Shown: positions 1-10,213 of the stretch, piece after piece
Position numbering within the stretch: position 1 is the stretch's first letter
Layout of the letters: each line of letters begins with the position of its first letter
Assembly: GCA_038277395.1 (NCBI GenBank)
Contig: CM076189.1
Span: 210,592,011-210,656,010 of the forward strand
Direction of reading: 5' to 3'
DNA length: 64,000 bases
From: Dryocosmus kuriphilus
Taxonomy: Eukaryota > Arthropoda > Insecta > Hymenoptera > Cynipidae
The notes under the pieces: generated by a model
Databases searched by the model: none
What the model saw: the letters and a program-made list of their open reading frames with translations, nothing else
What the model was told of the DNA's origin: nothing
Program-made: the position numbers and the translations under genes

Positions 1-632
1 AGTCTCAACAATGGCGCCACACCTTTTCAACCACTCCAAGAAATTCAAAACCACAATTTCAGCCAAAAAAATCATGGCATCCGTGTTTTGGGACCATACA
101 GGCATAATTTTGATTGAATATCTGCCTCACGGGGAGACCATCAACGCGGCAAGATACTGTGAGACGCTGAAAAAATTGAAAAGGGCGATTCAGAATAAAA
201 GGAGGGGCATGCTGACGAAGGGAGTCTGCCTCCTGCATGACAATGCCAAACCTCACACGGCCAACGCCACGAAGCAACTCCTGGACTCTTTTGGATGGGA
301 CGTTTTGAACCACCCCCCGTATTCCCCTGACCAGGTCCCTTCAGATATCCATCTCTTCACTTCCCTGAAGGTGCACGTGGGTGGAAACAAGTTTTCAACG
401 GACGAGGAGGTGAATGGGGAGGTGGAGAATTGGGCGAAAGAGCTGGCGAGAGACTTCTTCGAGTCAGGCATCAAAAAATTGATCCCGCGGCTCACCACTT
501 GCATCGAGAGGGATGGTGACTATGTCGAAAAATAAGTTACATATGTACAAGTGTAACCAACTATGTTTTTGTTTTAATAAATTTTTTTGAAGCCTACATA
601 AATTAATTACGCTTACTTTCTGGATGTGCATT
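1..632 (+). mobile_element. mariner element E, 3' part (cut by window start)
   Basis: The 3' portion of a Tc1/mariner element. It holds the C-terminal half of a transposase (see next entry) followed by about 95 bp of AT-rich 3' sequence with an AATAAA at about 577. A possible right terminus lies near 610-632 (core CTTACTTTCTGGA); the exact end is uncertain because the left terminus lies outside the window and cannot be compared. Its protein is distinct from the other mariner types here (A, B, C, D). Confidence 0.75.
2..535 (+). CDS. mariner transposase, C-terminal part (partial)
   Basis: DDE/D transposase that would cut and join transposon DNA in the nucleus. The frame is open from the window edge to a stop at 533-535. 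Visible are the VFWD block after the first catalytic region, the second catalytic Asp in LLHDNAKPH, and the third in YSPDQVPSD. Exactly 34 residues separate these two Asp, the D34D spacing of the mariner family. The helix-turn-helix region and first catalytic Asp lie upstream of the window. The ATG at 11 is internal, since upstream codons remain in frame. No stop or frameshift is visible in this part, so the copy may be fairly young, but completeness cannot be judged. Confidence 0.8.
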   Translation, partial: VSTMAPHLFNHSKKFKTTISAKKIMASVFWDHTGIILIEYLPHGETINAARYCETLKKLKRAIQNKRRGMLTKGVCLLHDNAKPHTANATKQLLDSFGWDVLNHPPYSPDQVPSDIHLFTSLKVHVGGNKFSTDEEVNGEVENWAKELARDFFESGIKKLIPRLTTCIERDGDYVEK

Positions 633-639
633 CAAGTGT

Positions 640-1015
640 TTTCTCCAGTAATTGGTGACAAAGTATACAGTTTACATTCTCACGTTGTGAAAATATAGAA
701 CTTCAGATAGTGATGTGTATTCACTCGGAAATAGTGGTTATTTTTCTTTGGGTTTGGCAGTTAGTTAATTTTTGCGGTAAATGTCATGGCCGCTACAATC
801 AGGCCCACTCTTGACCTGATGATATAAATAATGGATTATCGGGAGCCTTTACTTGTTTCTGTCTGGTTAGAAGCTTAACCTTACATGTCAAGGAAATGGA
901 GGTAGCAGATAATTTCAATGTTTCATTTTGGATTTACTATTCTCATGCGAAATTGAAAGCGAGTGGCTTACTATTGAAATAGGACCCGCTGTTGATGTAT
1001 TTATCCTATAAATAG
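640..1015. other. unannotated AT-rich stretch
   Basis: No coding, repeat or RNA signal recognised between mariner E and the PLE reverse transcriptase remnant. Confidence 0.5.
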
Positions 1016-1029
1016 TAAAACTGCCTATA

Positions 1030-1225
1030 AACTGAAAGCTTATAGTAGTGTCATTGCAAAAGCCTATGCACTCCCTAAAGTTTACAAACCAGTTTTGGGT
1101 TCGAGATTGATTGTTTCAACTATTGGATCACCTACTTATAATTTATCTAAACTTTTATTAAATGTTTTAAAACAAATATCAGGAACTACAGATTCTTTTA
1201 TAAAAAACAGTTGGGAACTTAAATA
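1030..1225 (+). pseudogene. PLE reverse transcriptase, N-terminal piece
   Basis: Residues matching the finger region of PLE reverse transcriptases (KAYALPKVYKP, then GSPTYNLSKLLLNVLK). The frame is open to the insertion point, where the D41D element starts after TA at 1224-1225. It would have copied element RNA into DNA. The piece upstream of about 1030 is not recognisable. Confidence 0.75.
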
Positions 1226-3113
1226 CACGGTGTCCCATTTTAACCTATCACCCCAAATATCTTCTAAAACACTTTATCTACGAAAAAATAGGTCGGACAA
1301 AGGTTAACCATGACCGAGGGGGACAGAGGACTGTACCATCAATTTTGACCTTGAGGTCAATTTTGAAGGTCATTTGAGGTTCAAGATCACTTTTTAAAAT
1401 GGAAATCCCTATTTTTGATTCCGGATTTGAAAAGAGCGGAAAATTTTACGTCAAAAATATCTTATGAGAAGTTTGCTTTTGTGACCTTAGAAAGGTCAAA
1501 TATCAAGGTAGTGTCTAAAAACGGTCATATGCTCTTTTTTTGAATTAATTGGCTTTCTGAGAATAGCAAACGTTCAAGATGCTTTTAACAAGTCGATAGA
1601 ATGTAAAAGTGTGAACTACCTTGACCATCTTGACCTGCGGGTAAATTGTCAAGGTCATTTAAAGGTTAAAAGTCAAAAAAAGTCTTTTCAAGAGAAGTCA
1701 AATGAAGGACAACTGTTTAAAAAGCTCTTAGAACCTTACTTTTAGCGTTACCCGGAAACAGAGACGTGGACGTAGTAGGTTCTGTTTCCTTTGGGGTGCT
1801 TATTTACCGTGAGTCCCCTTGCCTCTCACGTTTGGGGTGCCTGTTTACCGTGAGTCCCCTTGCCTCTCACAATGACTGTTATTGTTTCAATTACCCATAG
1901 AATAACTGTTAGAAATTTTCTCCGTTGGCTTCAAGACATAAACGTAAACGTCTTTCAAAATTGCCCAAATTTCTAAGCAAAGTTTCTCTCGGAATAGCCG
2001 CACAAGCTGTTCGAATTCGTTCTATCAGATCTTCTCTCGTCTTAATCCGTTCAGCAAAAACAACATTTTTAAGATATCTTAGAGTTGTTAAGAGACTAAT
2101 TACCTGGAATACTAGAGAACGTTGACTTAGCAACACGGATAAGAATGTGGCTTCAACAAGATGGTGCTCCGCCACACTTTGCACATATCGTTCATGAGTT
2201 TTTGAATAACAATTACAATGGTAGGTGGATCGGACGGAGAGGTCCAGTTGAATGGCCCCCTTGCTCACCAGACCTTACATCACCTGGTTGTTTTTTGTGG
2301 GGATATCTTAAAAATGTTGTTTTTGCTCAAGGGGTTACGACGAGAGAAGATCTGATAGAACGAATTCGAACAGCTTGTGCGGCCATTCCGAGAGAAACTT
2401 TGCTTAGAACTGTGGGTAATTTTGAAAGATGTTTACGTTTATGTCTTGAAGTCAACGGAGAAAATTTGGAACAGTTACTCCGTGGGTAATTGAAACAATA
2501 ACAGTCATTGTGAGAGGCAAGGGGACTCACGGTAGACAAGCACCCTAAACGTGAGAGGCATGGAGAATCACGGTAAATAAGCACTCCAAAGGAAACAGAA
2601 CTTACTCGTACTACGTCCACGTCGTTGTTTCCGGGTAACGCTAAAAGTAAGGTTCCAAGAGCTTTTTAAACAGTTGCTCTTCATTTGACTTCTCTTCAAA
2701 ATACTTTTTTTGACTTTTAAACTTTAAATGACCTTGACAACTTACCTGCAGGTAAAGATGGTTACGTTTACTATTCTCAGAAAACCAATTAATTCAAAAA
2801 AAGAGCATATGACCGTTTTTAGACACTTTACCTTGATATTTGACCTTTCTAAGGTCACAAAAGCAAATTTCTCATAACACATTTTTGACGTAAAATTTTC
2901 CGCTCTTTTCAAATCCGGAGTCAAAAATAGGGATTTCCATTTAAAAAAGTCATCTTGACCCTCAAATGACCTTCAAAATTGACCTCAAGGTCAAAATTGA
3001 TGGTACAGTCCTCTGTCCCCCTCGGTCCTGGTTAACCTTTGTCCGAACCATTTTTTCGTAGACAAAGTATTTTAGAAGATATTTGGGGCGATAGATTAAA
3101 ATGGGACAGTGTG
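1226..3113 (+). mobile_element. D41D (visitor-type) Tc1/mariner element in foldback form
   Basis: Insertion in PLE-1 flanked by TA (1224-1225 and 3114-3115). Ends read CACGGTGTCCCATTTTAA and its near-complement ending GGGACAGTGTG. The element is essentially two long inverted arms, about 1226-2076 and 2303-3113. Each arm carries the 3' UTR and the C-terminal 60-odd codons of a transposase in opposite orientation, so the 5' half of the original element appears to have been replaced by an inverted copy of the 3' half. The arms also hold a block ending GAGTCCCCTTGCCTCTCAC, tandemly duplicated at 1790-1870, which recurs as a relative at 63896-63934 in the second D41D element. Confidence 0.75.
2145..2489 (+). 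pseudogene. D41D transposase, C-terminal fragment with lost catalytic Asp
   Basis: A 114-residue frame with QQDGAPPHFA (second catalytic Asp) and CSPDLTSPGCFLWG. The third catalytic position, 41 residues between, should be Asp (usual form SPDLTPLDFFLWG) and is Gly here. The D41D spacing points to the visitor/VS-like branch of Tc1/mariner. It continues with the conserved C-terminal YLKNVVFA, TREDLIERI and FERCLRLCLEVNG. The N-terminal half is absent, so the protein cannot be active. A decayed inverted copy of the C-terminus is on the minus strand at 1909-2090. Confidence 0.75.
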
Positions 3114-3861
3114 TATAAAATTACTAACCTTTCTGTACCTCCATCATACACATTATTACCTTCAGACGATGGGTCTCTGTTTGACAATATTCCTTTAGAT
3201 TTAGCACTAGATTGTGTAGAAGGAAAAATAAATTTATATAAAAATCTAACAAACATTTCCAAAAATAAAATCTTAATTGCGATTAAAACTGTTTTTAGTA
3301 ACTTGGTAGTTTCTTTACAAACAAATTTTATAAACAAATTTCAGGCTGTCCAATGGGATCCCCATTATCTCCAATAGTTTCAAACTTGGTTTTAGAACAT
3401 ATAAGAAAGAGAGTCCTATCTCAATTAATACTTAAACCCATTTTCTATAAACCGTATGTGGATAATATATTCAAAATTATACCACACGATAAAACTAATG
3501 AAGTTTTGAATATTTTTAATAGCATTGACGAATCCATTCAATGCACATTTGAAATAGAAAATAATAATAGTTTAAATTTTTTATATTTAAGAATTATAAA
3601 ACGAGATGATGGAAAATTAATCACAAATTGGTATCAGAAACCATCTTGATTTGATCGTTATTTAAATGATGAATCTCATCATTTATTTAATGACAAAATT
3701 GGCTCGATTAAAGGTTTAATAGACAGAGGTATTAAATTGAGTTATGTTCAGTTTAGAAGTGAAAATTTAGACCAAATTAAAGTCACTTTACAATTCAATA
3801 ATTATCCACTTCCGTTAATAAAAGGTGTTATAAAAGAACGAATCCATGAAGTTTATCGATA
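3114..3861 (+). pseudogene. PLE reverse transcriptase, palm/thumb piece
   Basis: Continuation of the split PLE reverse transcriptase. Motif A survives as DDGSLFDNIP (PLEs usually have DVVSLFTNIP, so the catalytic Asp is kept and neighbours changed). After a frameshift near 3340 the frame resumes at CPMGSPLSPIVSNLVLE. Motif C reads YVDNIF, where the second Asp of the usual YVDD is Asn. A stop follows WYQKPS (3647-3649), and the same frame then continues to a stop near 3861 (end ERIHEVYR). The frameshift, stop and motif C change make it non-functional. Confidence 0.8.
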
Positions 3862-4680
3862 GAGCATTTTTGTGTTACAAAAATACTAACAGCAAACCAT
3901 ATCGCAACTCCGTGCCGTTTTTTTGTTATAAATAATTTTATGCAAAAGAATCGTGATTTTTGTTGTTTTCTACCTTTTTAACTAATGGAGCAATCTTAAT
4001 CCTCCAAGCAGATAAAGTTCAGAGCATAAAAATACCTACAGAATAAGATCTCGAGCGTCTCGATCGGATAATTAGGGATGGAGAAATAATTGGGAAAGCC
4101 GGAATATTCTTTGTTTCTTCAAAAAATTGTAACTCTGCCATTTTTTAAGCTGAAGCTCTGGCCTTTTAAAAAAAGGGCAGTGATTAATATGGCCTCTATT
4201 TGTGCAAAAATTAGGTAGTTTCGGATAATTAGCTTCGTCACAATCGCAATTTGAATTTTCTAGTGTACTTTCTTCCGACAGGTCTGTAGCTGTATGCGTA
4301 GCCGTAAGTACGATTTTAATAAGAAAAAAAAGATTTGAATAGTTAGTATATATATATATATATATATATTTGACTAAAAATGGCCGAGCATGGCATCACA
4401 ACGTTAAAATGTGCCTTGGTATATTTTTGGGGTTCCTCAAATTTGGAACTTCAGATTACTATTATAAATATATGCAACGAAAGTGTAGCACAAGGATTTT
4501 TTATGGAATTTTCAAAACACTAAAAGTGATGACGAAAAATGCGAAAGTTTATGTTTTTATTGACTTTGTTTTGCTTCGATTTTATTTCTTGAAATGTTAT
4601 ATTTCTAATTTTGACTTCGTTTGAATTAAGTGAACATATTTACGATGTTTTATAATACTATTTCTCCATTTGTTATATTA
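3862..4680. other. unannotated AT-rich stretch with (TA)n
   Basis: Nothing coding is supported. A pure (TA)n microsatellite lies at about 4346-4369. An 84-codon open frame at 4370-4624 starts with TTG and has no recognisable features. Confidence 0.5.
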
Positions 4681-4684
4681 TTTT

Positions 4685-4830
4685 TAGACTTCTTGAAAAA
4701 GACCCGCAGTAGATGTCAAAATGTCCATGAAATTAATAAATTTATTTTAACGCATCAAATTTGATGCTTTGATTTTTAATGACCTTAAGACCAAAACAAA
4801 ACTCTGTTCAATATTTTGGAATAAACAGTC
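4685..4830 (+). repeat. PLE terminal fragment with decayed hammerhead-like motif
   Basis: CTTGAAAAAGACCCGCAG at about 4692-4709 and the downstream AATGACCTTAAGACCAAA match the block at 54007-54100, where the same sequence carries a hammerhead-like core. The core here is damaged. Interpreted as a PLE pseudo-LTR remnant. Confidence 0.5.
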
Positions 4831-5004
4831 GAAGAAGACGATGAAACAATTCAACTGAATTGTTATCTATTATAATATATGAGATGTGATCAAAAAGTAA
4901 GGTGACTTTTTGAATTTCGCGGGATGCGTCCAGTCGATATTTGTTATCTTTTTTTCTTATGTCGGTACACTCGTCCCAAACATATGTGCACAGTTTCAGC
5001 TATA

Positions 5005-6300
5005 CTGCATGGAATGAGAAGTCCCGAGCCTCATAAGAAAAAAATTAATTTTTTACCTTAAAATCTTTTTTATTCTTCGGTGTACTCTCCATTTAAAGTA
5101 ATGCACTTATTCCAGGGGTCCTCCAACATTTCGATACTTTTCGAAAAAAATGATTTATCGAGACCTTCAAAATACGCCTCTGTTTCGGCCATGACTTCAG
5201 CATTCGACGAAAATTTCTTTCCCTGAAGAAACCTTTTCAAGTTTGGGAACAAATGGTAGTCGCTGGGGGCCACATCTGGTGAATACGGAGGATGCTTAAC
5301 CAATTGGTAGCGCAATTCGCTCAGTTTGGCCGTCGTTTTCATCGATGAATGTGCTGGTGCGTTGTCGTGGTGGTACAGCACTTTCTTCCTTGCCATGTGC
5401 GGCCGTTTTTTTTAAATTTCTTCGTTTTTAAACGATCCAGTTGAGCAACGTAGTAGTCACCTGTGATGGTTTTTCCCTTTTCCAAATATTCAATCATGAC
5501 TATTCCTCTTGCATCCCAAAAAACACTTGCCATAACCTTCCCGGCCGACTGTTGCGTCTTTGGACGCTTCGGACGGCTGCTACCTGCTTCCATCCACTCT
5601 GCAGACTGTCTGTTGGACTCAGGAGTGTAATAATGAATCCAGGATTCGTCCATCGTCACGAATCGACGCAAAAAGTTCTTTTTGTTTCTTTGGAACAAGG
5701 CCAAATTACGCTCGGAATCTTCAACACGTTGCTGCTTCTGGTCCGGTGTGAGCAAACAAGGCACCCATCTTGCGATCAGCTTTTTCGTCCCCAAATGTTC
5801 ATACAAAATGTTGCTAACGCGTTCTATCGATATACACACGGCCTCTGCTATTTCACGCAACTTCGCTTTCCGATCATTCAAAACGATCAAATGGATTTTT
5901 TAAATGTTTTCCGGTGTGGTGACCTCAGAGGGCCGTCCACTGCGCTGAGCATCATCGGTGCTGGTACGACCACGTTTGAAGTCCGCAAACCAGCGTTTTA
6001 CGGTTGCAGTTGATGGTGCGGATGTTGGATAGCATTTATCTAACCAATCCTTGGCCTGGAAGGTGTTTTTTCCCATTAAAAAACAATGTTTTATTAAAAC
6101 CCGAAACTCGTCTCTTTCCATCGTTCGCGAGAAACCAAAGCTTGTCTGACACAATTAGCTGTTATTCGAAAACCAATGCACGCAATGTCACGAAACTCAA
6201 GGTGGTGCTGTCTAAAGGCTGGTTCTCAACGAAAACATACATGTTTTAATCCTAGTAGCGACATCTCTGTGTGAGGCTCGGGGCTTCTCATTCCATGTGG
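5005..6300 (-). mobile_element. mariner element B1, nested in A1
   Basis: TIRs contain CATGGAATGAGAAGTCCCGAG at the left and its near-complement ending CTTCTCATTCCATG at the right. TA is present at 5003-5004 and 6301-6302, and the flanks together rebuild the uninterrupted A-type sequence seen in A2 (...GCTATATAGCATTC). Copy B2 at 60057-61350 is very similar throughout. Confidence 0.92.
5070..6154 (-). pseudogene. mariner B1 transposase (stop and frameshifts)
   Basis: D34D mariner transposase read from 6154 to 5070. N-terminal helix-turn-helix region 6154-5900 (MERDEFRVLIKHCF, then VKRWFADFKRGR, GRPSEVTTPENI). A TAA at about 5898-5900 ends the first frame; B2 has a Lys codon there. The frame resumes through FVTMDESWIHYY (first catalytic Asp) and VFWDARGIVMIEYL. 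It shifts in the poly-T run at 5406-5415, then runs from MARKKVLYHHDNAPAH (second Asp) to YSPDVAPSDYHLF (third Asp) and ends EYTEE at 5070. All three catalytic Asp are kept. Lesions: one stop, the poly-T shift shared with B2, and a 2-base insertion near 5430 not in B2. Confidence 0.9.
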
Positions 6301-6381
6301 TATAGCATTCTTTGTTTGTTTGTAAGAGGCATAAAGATTAGAAGTGTTTCGCGTGCTCGGCGATTTTCTGCTGTCGAAAAA

Positions 6382-7125
6382 AATGGATCAAAGAATTTAC
6401 ATCCAATTTTGTGTAAAAAATGGAATTAGGTGCTCCAAAACACTTGAAATTGTGACAGTGGCATACGGTGAGTGTACTCTGAGTAAAAAAATGTTTATAA
6501 GTGGTACAAGCTCTTTCGAGAAGGCCGAGAAGATGTTAATGACGAAGCTCGCCCTGGACGTCCTAGCACGTCAAATGTCAAGGTTTTGCTTACCGTTTTC
6601 TTCGATTATCATGGCGAGTGCATCAGAAGTTCTTACCACAGGGTCGCACTGTTAATAAAGAGTTACCTTGAAGTTATGCGCCGTTTGCGTGAAACAATAC
6701 GAAAAAAACGTCCGGAATTGTGGAAAAACCAGTCATGGTTATTGCACCACGATAATGCGCCAGCTCACACGTCATTGATTGTTCGTAATTTTTTGGCCAA
6801 TAACAAGACCATAATCATGCCTCAGCCACAGTATTCACCAAATTTGGCTCCCTGTGACTTTTTCCTGTTTCCAAAACTGAAAAGACCCGCGAAAGGACGG
6901 CGTTTTGCGACGATTGATGAGATAAAGACCGCATCGCTGGAAGAGCTAACGCCGCGGCGTTTTGCGACGATTGAAGAGATAAAGACCACATCGCTGGAAG
7001 AGCTGAAGGCTACACCAAAAAGTGCTTATCAGAAATGCTTTGAGGATTGGAAAAAGCGCTGGCACAAATGTATTATATCCGAGAGGGATTACTTTGAAGG
7101 GGACAACATCAATATTGATGAATAA
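6382..7125 (+). pseudogene. mariner A1 transposase (deleted, duplicated)
   Basis: Start ATG at 6382 (MDQRIYIQFCVKNGI), the N-terminal DNA-binding region of type A. The frame is lost around 6540, and a large deletion joins the linker (DVLARQ) straight to VKVLLTVFFDYHG-type sequence near 6580. This removes the second helix-turn-helix and the first catalytic Asp (GDETW in A3). The C-terminal part is open: HHDNAPAH, then YSPNLAPCDFFLF, with D34D spacing kept. A 57 bp in-frame tandem duplication (units starting 6901 and 6958) repeats RFATI(D/E)EIKT(A/T)SLEEL, and a further deviation is SPN for SPD. It cannot be active. Confidence 0.85.
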
Positions 7126-7181
7126 ATAAATATTTTTTGATAAAAATAAAAAGTCATCTTACTTTTTGATCACACCTCGTA

Positions 7182-7600
7182 GTTAGTATTTAACACGAGA
7201 CAAATACATTGAGCTTGTACGTATTCTAAATTGACTTCATTGAGAAAAATATGCAGGTTTCAGTACCTTCAGCTTGTTGGGGGTAAAGGAGAATGTAGAG
7301 AGCAGACTTCAACAAGTCAGACACGATATATCGTTAGTCTGACTACAATGTGCAGTTTCTACTTGCGCATCCTATATACTGCTGCTGGCTTTATTGCTGG
7401 TCTGCGTAAAATGTTCGTGTATCTAGATCTGCTACAGTATCTCACGTACCTGCGGTCTAAGCTAATGTTTCTTTTATTGCTTTCTACATGACCTCAGAAT
7501 ATTGTTAAACTCGTTTCAAATATAAACTCATTTATATGAAAATAAATAAAAGAGAATAATTTATAAAAAATGGCAATTTAGGTCCAAAATTGTTGAATAT
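7182..7600. other. unannotated unique-looking stretch
   Basis: No domain or repeat recognised. The open frame 7231-7491 lacks any family resemblance. Confidence 0.4.
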
Positions 7601-7627
7601 TTGGATAAAACAAAATATAATCTACTT

Positions 7628-8430
7628 TATTTCGGCTGTTTGAATTATTTGATGAATTCCTTTTTCGGTCTTCATAGCCCAAATTGAGAGACAAAAACAA
7701 GTTTTTTGTAACTTATCATTTAATTTTGATCAAATACAAAGGTATGACTGCGACACGAGATATCGATTGTTGAATTAGATTAATATTCAAAGAAAATTGA
7801 CATCTCTAAAAGAGCAATATATCTTTCTAATAACGTATAGAAAAGAAGCCCTAATTCCAGCACACATTGAACAATAGACTAAATTAAAATTAAATAATTT
7901 ACATTACAAAATTTTACTAAAATTTCAGAAAACACAAGCTATTCATTCATACCTTTTTTAAATCACAAGAACGAAGTTTGTACAACTTAAAGTATGTTAA
8001 AAGAACTAATCGCATTAGGGCGAAGATTGGAGCCTCTCCAATTTTTTTGAAGCTCCAATTTATTTTATTATTTCATCAACAACAAAACAATGTGGTTTTT
8101 GTTTCCACATCAAAGATTTTTGTCTCTTATAGTGACTATAGAAATTGAAACGTATGGTATAATTTTTATTATTGTATGCTGAAGTTTTTTTAGAAAGGCA
8201 AAAAAATGGGGTTTTTCAATTTGTATTATATTTTATTTTAATTTGTTGTAGATTTTAAGATTGTAACTGCTTTTTACTGATAAAGACCCACACTGAGTTT
8301 GAAACGTTGACGCATATATTGTATTTGATCAAAATTAAATGATAAGTTACAAAAAACTTGTTTTTGTTCATTCGAATTGGGTTGTAAAGACACAAAAAAC
8401 ATTCATTAAATAATTCAAACAGCCGACATA
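7628..8430 (+). mobile_element. PLE-2 copy, 5' part, degenerate
   Basis: Starts with a terminal block (7640-7740) that is the inverted counterpart of 8318-8430. Inside, a degenerate coding part reads NIQRKLTSLKEQYIFL then YRKEALIPAHIE, resembling the N-terminal domain of PLE proteins, followed by the RSLYNLKYVKRTNRIRAKIGA-like region to about 8070. A hammerhead-like motif lies at 8277-8312. The same order recurs at 8520-10213, so the two are tandem-like copies. Confidence 0.65.
8277..8312 (+). ncRNA. hammerhead-like motif, degenerate (PLE-2)
   Basis: CTGATAA, weak stem II (GACC with GTTT), then GAAAC and GTTGAC. The minimal core CTGANGA...GAAA is altered at one core base (G to A), so cleavage activity is doubtful. 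Position at a PLE end fits the known minimal hammerheads of PLEs. Confidence 0.4.
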
Positions 8431-9166
8431 AAGGAGATTATATTTTGGTTTATCCATATATTCAACATCATTGCAAGTCAATAACGTTTTGGAAATGGGA
8501 TATCTCTTTTACATCGAACATAGGTATGACTGTGGCACGAGATTGCGATTGGTGAATTGGATTAATATTCAAAGAAAATTGACATCTCTATAAGAGAAAC
8601 ATATCTTCCTAATAAGGTGTAGAAAAGAAGCCCTAAATCCAACACACATCGAACAACATCCTAAATTAAAATAAAATAATTTACATTATAAAATTTTACT
8701 ACAATTTCAGAATACACAAGCTGTTTTTTTAAAAAAGTGCCTAAATTATGAAATCAATAACATTTTTGAAAATATCAAATATTTGGCTAAAAATTCTGAT
8801 TATTTAAGATCATATTTACTACGCTCTATAAATGAAAATTCAATTCATACATTTTTTAATTCACAAGCACGAAGTTTGTACAACTTAAAATATGTTAAAG
8901 GGACTAATTGCATTAGGACAAAGACTGGAGCCTTCCCAATTTTTTTAAGGCTTCAATTTATTTTATTATTTCATAAATAACAAAACAATGTGGTTTTTGT
9001 TTCCACATGAAATATATTTTTGACTATTATAGTGACTATAGAAATTGAAAGATATGATATATTTTTTATTATTGTATGCTCAAGTTTTTTTAAAAAGCCG
9101 AACAAATGGGATTTTTCAATTTGTATTATATTTTATTTTAATTTTTCCTAGATTTTAATACTGTAA

Positions 9167-10162
9167 CGAGAATGCACCAAATTTACACCGTAAGATTGAC
9201 AACATATACTTTTCAGAGCAGATGTGATAATCCCCATTTTTGACGCAAGAAAAATATGGCTGTTGTAATTTTTAACAGTATGAATGTTTGCTCTGCTGTT
9301 AAAAGTACAACTTTGACGCAAGAAAAGGGTAGCTGTTGGAACATTCAACAGCAAAACACAAAATACAGAAACCTCTAATGTTAAACGTTTTAAAAATCAT
9401 CATTATCATGCGTCAAAAGTTGTACTTACGACAACAACCAGTTTCCGAAAGTACAAACTTTAACAATAACGATTAACACAGTGCTGTTAAAAGTTTCATG
9501 GTCCACAACACAGTCAAGCCCCTTTTCAGCAAACAATTTTAATAAGTTTCATCAGGGGTAAATCATGAAACTTTTAACAGCATTGTGTTAATCGCTGTTG
9601 TTAAAGTTTGTACTTTCGGAAACTGCCTGTTGTCAGAAGGACGACTTTTGACGCAAAATAATGATGATTTTTAAAATGTTTAACATCACGAATTTGTGTA
9701 TTTTGTGTTTTGCTGTTGAAAGTTCCAACAGCCACCATGCTCTTGCGTCAAAAGTTGTACTTTTAACAGCAGATCGAACATTCATACTGTCAAAAATTAC
9801 AACAATCACACTTTGCTTGCGTCAAAAATGGGTTCTTTCACATCTGCTGTGAAATGCATATGTTATCATCCCAGTGGGCACGAATGTCCCAAGACGTTTT
9901 TAGGACGTCCTAAAAACGTGCTAAGTCAGGCCAAGTAACGTGCTAAAAACATACAATGTTCTAAAGACGCTTTTAGGACGTATTTGGAACATTGAACGTT
10001 TTTTTGACGTGTTTTTTTAGCCCGACTTAGAACGTTTTTTTGGACGTTCTAAAAACGTTTTTTAAACTTTACGTCCTAGAAGCGTCTTTAGGACGTTCTA
10101 AAAACGTCTTTAAATTTCGTGCCCGCTGGGATTCGTACGGTGTACATTTGATGGTCGCTAAT
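9167..10162. mobile_element. foldback element in PLE-3
   Basis: A long imperfect palindrome: left arm 9167-9500, loop about 9501-9567, right arm 9568-10162 (right arm split by a MITE at 9870-10130). Arms pair over outer (TTTACACCG / CGGTGTACA), middle (GACGCAAG, GCTGTTAAAAGT) and inner (TTAACA...AGTTTCATG) segments. TGTAA at 9162-9166 and 10163-10167 looks like a 5 bp target duplication, and the uninterrupted PLE-2 copy has one TGTAA there. The internal motifs GACGCAA and GCTGTTAAAAGT recur several times per arm. No coding capacity; class unassigned. Confidence 0.75.
9870..10130. mobile_element. CCCAGYGGGC MITE, copy 1
   Basis: 261 bp element with TIRs CCCAGTGGGCACGAA and TTCGTGCCCGCTGGG, filled with variants of GGACGTTCTAAAAACGT. 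AT at 9868-9869 and 10131-10132 looks like a 2 bp target duplication; the intact left arm of the foldback gives the empty-site comparison. A second family member is at 50672-50850. Confidence 0.75.
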
Positions 10163-10177
10163 TGTAAATACTTTTTT

Positions 10178-10213
10178 CTGATGGAGACCCACATTGAGGT
10201 CGAAACTTTGGCG
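10178..10213 (+). ncRNA. hammerhead-like motif, degenerate (PLE-3)
   Basis: CTGATGG, stem II GACC...GGTC around an 8-base loop, then GAAAC. Stem II pairs perfectly; the last core base A is G. Homologous to 8277-8312. Confidence 0.4.

Larger units (their letters stand above)
1020..3861 (+). mobile_element. Penelope-like retroelement (PLE-1), split by a DNA transposon
   Basis: A degenerate PLE whose reverse transcriptase lies on both sides of a 1.9 kb insertion (1226-3113). Left part: a fragment with ALPKVYKP, VSTIGSPTYNLSK and DSFIKNSWELK, the typical PLE block before motif A. Right part: SLFDNIP, GSPLSPIVSNLVLE and YVDNIF. Removing the insertion and one copy of the TA target duplication restores the reading frame across the junction (...SWELK then YKITNL...). 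No GIY-YIG endonuclease is seen downstream, so the 3' end is missing or decayed. Confidence 0.85.
4880..7179 (+). mobile_element. mariner element A1, interrupted by mariner B1
   Basis: TIRs are TGAGATGTGATCAAAAAGTA at the left (a variant of CGAGGTGTGATC...) and CTTACTTTTTGATCACACCTCG at the right, bounded by TA. The same TIRs bound A2 (14352-15590), and A3 (51709-52848) keeps one. A 1296 bp mariner of another lineage (B1) sits at 5005-6300 in the A1 5' untranslated region, with TA duplicated. Without B1, A1 would be about 1.0 kb, shortened by an internal deletion in its transposase. Confidence 0.9.

Noticed and set aside
5441..6013. 190-codon + strand frame, also at 60491-61063
   Set aside because: Antisense of the mariner B transposase, whose catalytic motifs are clear on the minus strand.
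9167..10162. Segmental inverted duplication of host DNA
   Set aside because: Target duplication and the empty site in PLE-2 favour a mobile foldback element.
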